From Sphingobacteriales bacterium (lineage in GTDB: Bacteria; Bacteroidota; Bacteroidia; Chitinophagales; Chitinophagaceae): a DNA stretch of 64,000 nucleotides. The stretch is from contig JADJGB010000001.1 of the NCBI GenBank assembly GCA_016708305.1, positions 1-64,000 of the forward strand. The letters are read 5' to 3'. Positions 57,826 through 64,000 of the stretch are shown here, piece after piece. How positions within the stretch are numbered: position 1 is the stretch's first letter; each line of letters starts with the position of its first letter. The position numbers were made by a program, and so were the translations under genes. The notes beneath the pieces were generated by a model. It had not been told where the DNA came from, did no database searches, and was given only the letters and a program-made list of their open reading frames with translations.

Positions 57826-58161
57826 ATGAACAAAAAAGTACTTTACAAAGGATGCTTAGAGCCTATACTGCTAAAATTGTTGCATGAAAACGGGCGCATG
57901 TATGGTTATGAAATTACCCGAAAAGTGAAAGAACTCACTGTCGGTGAACTGAACATTACCGAAGGCGCTCTATATCCGCTGCTGCACAGGTTAGAAGCAG
58001 ATGGTGTGCTGGAAGCCGAGATGGAAAACATCGGCAACCGGGTGCGCAAATACTACTCGCTCACACAAAACGGCAGAAAAGAAAAGGTGAAGGCAGTATC
58101 GGAATTAGAAAATTTTGCCAAAACGCTTCAATTATTACTAAACCCAAAACCTTCGTTCTGA
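57826..58161 (+). CDS. PadR-family transcriptional regulator
   Basis: 111 residues: winged helix with KGCLEPILLKLLHENGRMYGYEITRKVKE, ELNITEGALYPLLHRLEADGVLEAEM and the beta wing NRVRKYYSLTQNGRKEKV. It overlaps the next gene by one base (TGATG), so the downstream membrane proteins are its operon partners. Regulators of this family commonly sit in front of HAAS-domain membrane proteins. The inverted repeat over its own promoter suggests autoregulation. Confidence 0.9.
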   Translation: MNKKVLYKGCLEPILLKLLHENGRMYGYEITRKVKELTVGELNITEGALYPLLHRLEADGVLEAEMENIGNRVRKYYSLTQNGRKEKVKAVSELENFAKTLQLLLNPKPSF

Positions 58162-58834
58162 TGCTTACAAAAGGGCAAATACAACAGATTGACACTTACC
58201 TCGAAAGCATCGGGATTGAGTATTTTGACTTCAGGCAGGAACTGACTGACCATATAGCCGAGGAAGTAGAGCAGAATTTGCAGCCCCGGAAATCGGTGGA
58301 TTTTAATGCAGCGTTTGAAGAAGCTAAAGCACATTATCCGACTAAAGACCTTATTGAACAGCAATTTATTGCTAAGTTGGATGCTTATAATCCGCTGAAA
58401 GAGTGGAAATATTTTAATGGTAAAAGAATATTGAACAGCATTGCTGTTTATACGGCGGCCATATTGCCGGCATTTTTGATTTCAGAAAAAAATTTAAATT
58501 TTTTGTTATTGATCTATGTGCTCTTTTCCGCCATCGAATCATTGAGAATGATTTTTCCTTTCGGGCGAAATATAAACCGCCCGGAAAGAAATTAATTACC
58601 TATTCGCGTGAGGCCCTGTTACCTCTCCTTGTTCCATTTCTGATTTTTGTTTTTTATGTAGGCAAATCATTGATCAATGGAAAGTTTTTCGATAAGCCTA
58701 TGCCGGTAATTGTTTTTATGATATTGGTGTTTGCAATAGTGTTTGCACTTTTTGCGCTTCATGCTCATCTGGACTATGAGAAGGAGCGATATTTAAATGC
58801 CAAAAGACATTATCCTTTTCTTTTTGAATCGTAA
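58161..58834 (+). CDS. PadR-associated membrane protein 1, HAAS-like N-terminus (one frameshift)
   Basis: About 224 residues after repair. The N-terminal part (IQQIDTYLESIGIEYFDFRQELTDHIAEEVEQNL, VDFNAAFEEAKAHY) is a helical domain of the DUF1700/HAAS type often found behind PadR regulators. Membrane segments follow: ILNSIAVYTAAILPAFLI and NFLLLIYVLFSAIESL, then, after a shift near 58570, LLPLLVPFLIFVFYVG and PVIVFMILVFAIVFALFALH. Ends KRHYPFLFES at 58834. First of three paralogues in a row. No catalytic motif. Confidence 0.72.
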
Positions 58835-58838
58835 CAAA

Positions 58839-59521
58839 ATGTTTACCCAAGAACAAATACAACATCTTCATCAGTTTTGTACCAAACATTATGTGCAGTA
58901 TTACGACCTGCAATTAGAATTAGTGGATCATCTTGCCAATGCTATTGAACAAAAGATGGATGAAAACCCCAAATTGAATTTTGAGCAGGCATTGATAAAG
59001 TGTACAAGGGATTTGGTGTTTTTGGCTTTGCCAATGTGGTAAAAGAAAAATCTGCAGCCATCGAAAAATCATTTATGAAAGAATATTGGAAAATATTCAC
59101 CTCTTATTTTATCCTTCCGAAGTTGGTTATCACTGCTACTGCATTTGGCATCGTAACTTTTTTTTCGTTGTTGTTTTATTCCGACGCGCTGCTACTGATA
59201 TATGCAGTGGCTTTTGCAATTTTTGGTTACTGGTCGGGTTATTACTGGAAGAGGCGGTATCCGCATCCGGCAAAGCCTTTATTAAGTTACCGTGCCGACC
59301 GGAGTTTCTTTTCACTTCAGTTATCCTGCTTGCTGCCCTGGATATACGCTTCGGTTAAACATCGTTTCGACTGGGTAATTATAAATGAACGATTTGAGAT
59401 AGCCTTTTTTGTACTTTTTTTCACATTGATTATTGTATTCATTCTGGCAGATTTTGAAGCGTATAAAAAAATGTATGACAAAACCCGAAAGGAATTTCCG
59501 CTGGCTTTTCAAAATAAATAA
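58839..59521 (+). CDS. PadR-associated membrane protein 2, HAAS-like N-terminus (one frameshift)
   Basis: About 227 residues after repair, starting ATG 58839 just behind the preceding stop. N-terminal domain IQHLHQFCTKHYVQYYDLQL with ELVDHLANAIEQKMDENPKL; a shift near 59000 joins it to KVYKGFGVFGFANVVKEK. Then membrane helices (LVITATAFGIVTFFSLLFY, LLLIYAVAFAIFGYWSGYYW, SLQLSCLLPWIYA, IAFFVLFFTLIIVFILA) and a charged tail. Its first 150 bases are nearly identical to those of the next gene, although the membrane parts have diverged. Confidence 0.75.
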
Positions 59522-59523
59522 AA

Positions 59524-60225
59524 ATGATTACTGAGGAACAAATACAACATCTCCACCGTTTTTGTGTAAAGCACTATGTGCGGTTTTACGACCTGCAATT
59601 AGAATTAGTGGATCATCTTGTCAATGCTATTGAACAAAAGATGGATGAATACCCCAAATTGAATTTTAAGCAGGCATTGAATGAAGTGTATAAAGGGTTT
59701 GGAATTTTCGGTTTCAGCCGTATCGTTGCCGAAAGGGATCTGGCGCTTAGAAAAAATTATCGTAAAAATTTCACCCGATCATTTCTTTCTTATTTCACGC
59801 CGCCACGGGTCCTGCTCACCTGCCTGATTTTTATACTGCTGACTGTGCCGGTATTTTTTATTCAAAGAAAAGGTGTGAATGATTTGTTTATGGTTTATTG
59901 TATATTGGCTGGTGTTGTGGGCGTGGCAGGCGTTATTTTTGGGCTGATAAAATTTAAACGCCCCAAAAAGCAATTATTAATGCTTCATTGTAGTGGTGGC
60001 GTATTTGGGTTATTTGCAGCCATGCTTCAATTACCTAATTTTTACTTCAATTTATTCCTGCAGGGCAGAGATATCCATCAGATTACATTTTCTAATGCTC
60101 ATATATTTTTTGTAACCGGAATAGTTACGGTGATTTCCCTACTGTTTCTGGCTTATTATGACACCTTCAAGAATCTGTACTACAGCGCCATAAAAGAATA
60201 TCCGCTGGTCTGGGAGACAGAGTGA
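59524..60225 (+). CDS. PadR-associated membrane protein 3, HAAS-like N-terminus
   Basis: 233 residues, intact. N-terminal domain IQHLHRFCVKHYVRFYDLQL, ELVDHLVNAIEQKMDEYPKL, then NEVYKGFGIFGFSRIVAE. Membrane helices include VLLTCLIFILLTVPVFFI, LFMVYCILAGVVGVAGVIFG, GVFGLFAAMLQLP and IFFVTGIVTVISLLFLAYY; the tail ends YYSAIKEYPLVWETE. Three bases separate it from the preceding gene. With PadR it forms a four-gene operon. The family is known in outline only; no substrate or signal is established. Confidence 0.78.
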   Translation: MITEEQIQHLHRFCVKHYVRFYDLQLELVDHLVNAIEQKMDEYPKLNFKQALNEVYKGFGIFGFSRIVAERDLALRKNYRKNFTRSFLSYFTPPRVLLTCLIFILLTVPVFFIQRKGVNDLFMVYCILAGVVGVAGVIFGLIKFKRPKKQLLMLHCSGGVFGLFAAMLQLPNFYFNLFLQGRDIHQITFSNAHIFFVTGIVTVISLLFLAYYDTFKNLYYSAIKEYPLVWETE

Positions 60226-60295
60226 GGAAAATTTATACTCAAAAGTGTTTGGAGGGTTTCTGTATAAAAAAGCAGCAATAAAATACAAAAAAATA

Positions 60296-60363
60296 GACCC
60301 CTGTAGAAACAGGGGTCGCAACCAAAACTAACTGCTTATGAGAAAATTGACTATCTTTTTTTA
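60296..60363 (+). promoter_or_regulatory. Orphan leader: perfect hairpin followed by an ATG
   Basis: GACCCCTGT (60296-60304) and ACAGGGGTC (60309-60317) form a perfect nine-base stem with an AGAA loop. About 20 bases later an ATG opens MRKLTIFF and then stops. A leader without a gene behind it suggests a truncated or deleted outer-membrane gene whose 5' region remains, or a terminator for the preceding operon. The gap 60226-60513 has no other gene. Confidence 0.4.
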
Positions 60364-60418
60364 ATCACTATTCTTATCATTTAAACGAAAATTACTTTCG
60401 AATAGTTGCAACTTATAT

Positions 60419-60446
60419 GTTAAAGAATTATTAATAATTCTTTAAC
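60419..60446. repeat. Perfect 28-bp palindrome
   Basis: GTTAAAGAATTATT followed directly by its exact reverse complement, with no loop. It lies between the PadR operon and the DUF937 gene. The absence of a loop argues against a terminator and for a dimeric protein-binding site. Confidence 0.55.
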
Positions 60447-60513
60447 AATAGGATGTATAAGAGCGATAATAAAAAAGGCACACAAATCATGCCAAATAAG
60501 TTCAATTTATTAA

Positions 60514-61124
60514 TTATTTAAAGAATCCCTGAATCAAATCGGCAAGTCCGCCTCCTTGCTGAGATTGAGTATGCTGATTATCCTGGGCTTTTGGGTTATG
60601 GTATTAATCAGACTTTCCAAGCCACTGCTTTGCTGTTGCTGCTGGCCACCCTGCGTAAACTGGTTCAATAAGCCCTGCAGGTCAATGCCGCCTCCTGTAG
60701 ATTGCTGACCACCACCTGTGAAAGCGCCAATAAGGCTGCCAATATTGAAACCGCTATCCTGCGGGGCATTGCTTACAGTACGTGAAACCAAACTGTTGAG
60801 CACTCCGGGTATGAGATTATTGGAAATACCACTGGCCAATGCCGGACTGAGGTTCATTTTTTTTACAAGATTATTAGCCAGGTGGCCTACCATCATGGCT
60901 ACCACCGGGTTTGACAATAAATTTGAAGATTTTCCTTGTCCCTGCCCGAATATCGAAAGAATTCCTTGCAAGCCGCCTCCGCTTAATATATTTTGCAGGC
61001 CGCCGGTGATAGTACTTGCTGCTTCAGCCATTACCTGATTGTTCAGATTATTGGGAACACTTTGATTTTCTACTACAGATTGTTGTCCTTGTTGTTTTAC
61101 TAATTCTAAAATTTGATCAAGCAT
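60514..61124 (-). CDS. DUF937 protein (one frameshift near the C-terminus)
   Basis: About 202 residues after repair. MLDQILELVKQQGQQSVVEN, the glycine-rich GLQNILSGGGLQGILSIFGQ, then VAMMVGHLANNLVKKMNLSPALASGISNNLIPGVLNSLV, the DUF937/YidB-like core, followed by a Gln/Gly-rich region. One base near 60592 restores the end AQDNQHTQSQQGG, then GLADLIQGFFK, which mirrors the N-terminal lead and stops at 60514. Cytoplasmic; function unknown. Confidence 0.75.
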
Positions 61125-61162
61125 GTTATAAGTTTTAAATATGAAAAATAGGGTTACAGTTT

Positions 61163-61390
61163 TTAAATATTATGATTTCTGTGCTTTTCGTTTTTCCACC
61201 ATCTGAAACTTACATAACCAACAACCAAAATGGGAACAAAACCCAAATAAAGAATACCGGTGTTTAAACCACTGGCAGGTCCGTCGCCTAACTGTTGTGC
61301 TGTTTTGGTACAGATGGAGCACTGTGCAAACACCTCCGGTGAAAAAATGCCGGCTATGAAAAAGAGTACAATAAAGAATAACCTTTTCAT
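61163..61390 (-). CDS. Small membrane protein with CxxC motif
   Basis: 75 residues: signal or first helix (LFFIVLFFIAGIFSPEVFA), then QCSICTKTAQQLGDGPASGLN and a second helix (ILYLGFVPILVVGYVSFRWW) with a short charged tail. The CSICTKTAQQLGxGPAxGLN pattern is one I recall from small Bacteroidota inner-membrane proteins of unknown role. Both cysteines would face the periplasm. Confidence 0.7.
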   Translation of the reverse strand: MKRLFFIVLFFIAGIFSPEVFAQCSICTKTAQQLGDGPASGLNTGILYLGFVPILVVGYVSFRWWKNEKHRNHNI

Positions 61391-61457
61391 CTCACGAATG
61401 TAAGTAAAATAGCAGGAAATATGGTTAAATTTTTTTTGACTGATTATTTAACCGGTA

Positions 61458-64000
61458 TCAAATTAATGATTTCACCTTTTCGATAACCTGCTTCAGATTA
61501 CTTGCATCCTGCCCACCTGCTGTGGCAAGATTCTTTTGGCCGCCGCCGCCGCCTTTAATTAGAGGCGCAATCTGTTGTTTGATAATTTGTCCGGCATCCA
61601 ATCCTTTGGCTGCCACTACATTATCAGCAATGGCAATGGCCACCGATGGCTTACCGCCTATATTTGCTGCCAGAACGATTACAAAATCTTTCAGATGATG
61701 TTTTAGGTCGCCACACAGCCTTTTCAGCGCATCCACATTGCCAACCTCCACAATGTCGCCAATAAAATTTATTTGATTTATGATTTCGTCTTTTTGCAAC
61801 AAACCGTTTCGAATGTTCACCAGCTCTCTGGCTTCCAATGATTCCACTCGTTTTTCCAAAGCAGATTTTTCGGTCAACAGTTTTTCAATAGCTTTCAGAG
61901 GTTCTTTACTCTTTAATATATCAGATAATTGTTTGCTTTGCTCTACTTTATCAATCAGATAATGGAAAGCTGCCGGCCCGGTTAATGCTTCAATTCGTCT
62001 TACCCCGGCGGCTATTGCGGTTTCAGATGTAATCACCAATAGCCCAATCATTCCGGTTTGGCTTACATGGGTTCCTCCACAAAGCTCCGCCGAAAAGTCA
62101 GGGTCGGCAGTTACCACTCGTACCATTTCTCCATACTTTTCGCCAAACAATGCCATAGCGCCCAACTTCATTGCCTCGTCTTTGGGCATTTCTTTGATGG
62201 TAACCGGTATATTCTGACGAATTTTGGCATTTACTATCATTTCCACCTGCCGCAGTTCCTCATCTGAGATTTTTGCAAAATGAGAAACATCAAATCGTAA
62301 CACATCAGGAGAAACCAAAGAACCTTTTTGCTGCACATGTGTGCCCAATACCTGGCGCAGCGCCGCATGAAGCAGGTGCGTGCCGGTGTGGTTGTACATG
62401 GTGTTCAATCGCTTTTCATAATCCACTATTGCAACCACTTCACCGTCAATTGGGTCTGGAAGTTTATAAGTGTAATGAATAATCAGGTCATTCTCTTTTT
62501 TGGTATCCGTTACTTCAATTTCTTCATTACCAATCTGCAAAATGCCTTTATCTCCTACCTGTCCGCCACTTTCGGCATAAAAAGGGGTTGTTTCCAGCAC
62601 AATTTGATACTGTTCATTACCTTTTGCTTTTACTTTCCGGTATTTTAATATTTTGGTGGATACGTTTAAATCATTGTATCCAACAAATTTTACAGGACTA
62701 TCTTCGTGTACCTGCACCCAGTCTTCGGCATCAATGGCTGTGGCAGCACGGCTGCGGTTTTTTTGCTGCTGCATTTCGGCTTCAAAACCGGTTTCGTCGA
62801 TGTTCAGATTATTTTCAGATGCAATCAGCCGGGTAAGGTCAATCGGGAAACCATAAGTATCATAAAGCTCAAATGCGCTTTTGCCGTCTATATTTTTTTC
62901 TGATGTTTTTACGATTTCATCAATTCTGCGTAACCCTTTTTCCAATGTTCTTAAAAAACTTTCTTCTTCTTCTTGAATAACCTTGCTTACAAATGCTTCC
63001 TGTTTTTTGAGTTCGGGGAAAACACTTTCAAACTGGTCGGCAATCACAGCCACCAACCTATGCAGCAATGGTTGTTTGTAATCGAGATACGAATAATAAT
63101 AACGCACTGCACGCCGAAGAATACGCCTGATTACATAACCCGCTCCGGTATTGGAAGGCAACTGACCGTCGGCAATGGTAAAACTGATGGCGCGGATATG
63201 GTCGGCCAAAACCCTGAAGGCTACTGCCGTTTTCCAGTTTTTTGATTCGGGTGTGGCTTCGGAATCATATTTTTTCCCTACTATTTTTTCTGTCTCACCA
63301 ATGGTTCCTGAAAATACGTCTGTATCATAGTTACTGGTTTTGCCATGTAAAACTCTTACCAAGCGCTCAAAGCCCATTCCCGTATCCACGTGTTTTTGTG
63401 GCAGAGGTTCCAGGCTTCCGTCTTTTTTTCGGTTAAACTGAATAAATACGTTATTCCAAATTTCAATTACCTGGGGGTGGTCAGCATTTACCAGGGTTTT
63501 GCCGTCAATGGTTTTTCTATCTTCAATGGGCCTGCAATCCACATGAATTTCGGAGCAGGGGCCACAGGGTCCGGTATCGCCCATTTCCCAGAAATTATCT
63601 TTTTTCTTCCCTCGCAGGATACGATCTTCGGCAATATGTTCCTTCCACTCATTGTAGGCTTCGTCATCAAAGGGCAGTCCTTCCAGCTCATCGCCTTCAA
63701 ATACGCTTACGTAAATCCGGTCTTTTTCAATTTTGAAAACTTCGGTCAGCAGTTCCCAACTCCAGCTAATTGCATCTTTTTTAAAATAGTCGCCAAAACT
63801 CCAGTTACCCAGCATTTCAAACATGGTATGATGGTAGGTATCCACACCCACTTCTTCAAGGTCATTGTGTTTTCCGCTTACACGAAGGCATTTTTGAGTG
63901 TCGGCCACCCGCTTAAAGAGAGGTGTTTTATTGCCTAAAAAATAATCTTTAAACTGATTCATACCTGCATTGATAAACATGAGGGTCGGATCGTTCTTCA
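61458..64000 (-). CDS. alaS: Alanyl-tRNA synthetase, N-terminus beyond the window
   Basis: The open frame continues through the right edge of the window (KNDPTLMFINAGMNQFKDYFLG), so about 35 N-terminal residues are missing. Class II catalytic core with RVSGKHNDLEEVG, TGPCGPCSEIH and GMGFERLVRVLHG; the editing domain has HTGTHLLHAALR and CGGTHV for zinc; the C-terminal part has an SGL-like helix region and the glycine-rich GGGGGQKNLATAGG. Ends VIEKVKSLI at 61458. Intact over 840 residues. Confidence 0.97.
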   Translation of the reverse strand, partial: KNDPTLMFINAGMNQFKDYFLGNKTPLFKRVADTQKCLRVSGKHNDLEEVGVDTYHHTMFEMLGNWSFGDYFKKDAISWSWELLTEVFKIEKDRIYVSVFEGDELEGLPFDDEAYNEWKEHIAEDRILRGKKKDNFWEMGDTGPCGPCSEIHVDCRPIEDRKTIDGKTLVNADHPQVIEIWNNVFIQFNRKKDGSLEPLPQKHVDTGMGFERLVRVLHGKTSNYDTDVFSGTIGETEKIVGKKYDSEATPESKNWKTAVAFRVLADHIRAISFTIADGQLPSNTGAGYVIRRILRRAVRYYYSYLDYKQPLLHRLVAVIADQFESVFPELKKQEAFVSKVIQEEEESFLRTLEKGLRRIDEIVKTSEKNIDGKSAFELYDTYGFPIDLTRLIASENNLNIDETGFEAEMQQQKNRSRAATAIDAEDWVQVHEDSPVKFVGYNDLNVSTKILKYRKVKAKGNEQYQIVLETTPFYAESGGQVGDKGILQIGNEEIEVTDTKKENDLIIHYTYKLPDPIDGEVVAIVDYEKRLNTMYNHTGTHLLHAALRQVLGTHVQQKGSLVSPDVLRFDVSHFAKISDEELRQVEMIVNAKIRQNIPVTIKEMPKDEAMKLGAMALFGEKYGEMVRVVTADPDFSAELCGGTHVSQTGMIGLLVITSETAIAAGVRRIEALTGPAAFHYLIDKVEQSKQLSDILKSKEPLKAIEKLLTEKSALEKRVESLEARELVNIRNGLLQKDEIINQINFIGDIVEVGNVDALKRLCGDLKHHLKDFVIVLAANIGGKPSVAIAIADNVVAAKGLDAGQIIKQQIAPLIKGGGGGQKNLATAGGQDASNLKQVIEKVKSLI

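Noticed and set aside
63390..63938. Plus-strand frame of 182 codons inside alaS
   Set aside because: Antisense to the intact, conserved alanyl-tRNA synthetase.
1..64000. CRISPR arrays, cas genes, rRNA genes, a replication origin
   Set aside because: No regularly spaced repeats, no Cas motifs and no rRNA sequence were seen. dnaN is not accompanied by dnaA or DnaA-box clusters.

Overview
The window reads as a chromosomal segment of a Bacteroidota bacterium, most likely of the Chitinophagales/Chitinophagaceae group. The signs are SusC/SusD outer-membrane pairs, DUF3127 and DUF6515 proteins, TAnnTTTG-type -7 promoter elements, weak Shine-Dalgarno sequences, and the combination of KdsD, ManC, MnmE, RecX and PadR genes. 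About two dozen genes are split by single-base shifts, mostly at A or T runs. They include tadA, nth, manC, recQ and nfu, which should be functional. I read most of these breaks as uncorrected sequencing indels and annotate the restored genes across them.

Layout. 1-9432: housekeeping and transport genes (CPBP-like fragment, DusB, MutS-like ATPase, SMR pump, TadA, ROK kinase, M23 lipoprotein, Nfu, Tet-type MFS, MnmE). 9433-12636: an accessory block directly behind mnmE, with four TTGTACCT half-sites, two tandem excisionase-like HTH genes, an IS3-family element and an abutting IS630-family element. 12637-21237: a compact [NiFe]-hydrogenase and nickel locus. A forward operon encodes a HoxE-HoxF fusion, a HoxU-HoxY fusion, HoxH and its maturation protease. 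It meets a reverse operon encoding NikR, a TonB-dependent receptor, an FmdE-like protein and HypA. A near-perfect 28-bp palindrome with NikR-type spacing lies just upstream of nikR. 21372-33924: core genes (PdxH, PyrH, aldo/keto reductase, PfkB kinase, ECF sigma, RpoN, DUF3127, PAP2, RecA) and an unusual pair of a secreted tandem retropepsin-like protein with a protein carrying four glycogen-binding (AMPK-type) repeats.

33925-42707: a decayed area. It holds a truncated secreted gene joined to an IS1634/IS4-like remnant, a large imperfect inverted repeat, and a polysaccharide-utilisation-type SusC/SusD/DUF1735 cluster whose SusC gene is split by a degenerate IS3-family element with a 4-bp target duplication. 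43143-50564: Nth, DUF6515, PolB-type exonuclease, ManC, KdsD, RecQ and tRNA-Phe. 50606-51712: degenerate remnants and a solitary 51-bp end of the same IS3 type found at 10.3-11.5 kb. 51713-64000: cystathionine gamma-synthase/lyase, GH18 lipoprotein, DnaN, RecX, omega-amidase, a PadR regulator followed by three paralogous membrane proteins with HAAS-like N-termini, DUF937, a small membrane protein, and AlaS running off the right edge.

How it works together: the hydrogenase locus couples an NAD(P)-linked soluble hydrogenase (group 3d type by subunit content) to outer-membrane nickel uptake, nickel sensing and nickel insertion. The HypBCDEF maturation factors are not in this window and must lie elsewhere. 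The PadR/HAAS block and the retropepsin/CBM pair are the other two gene groups that look like functional units without an obvious described role.
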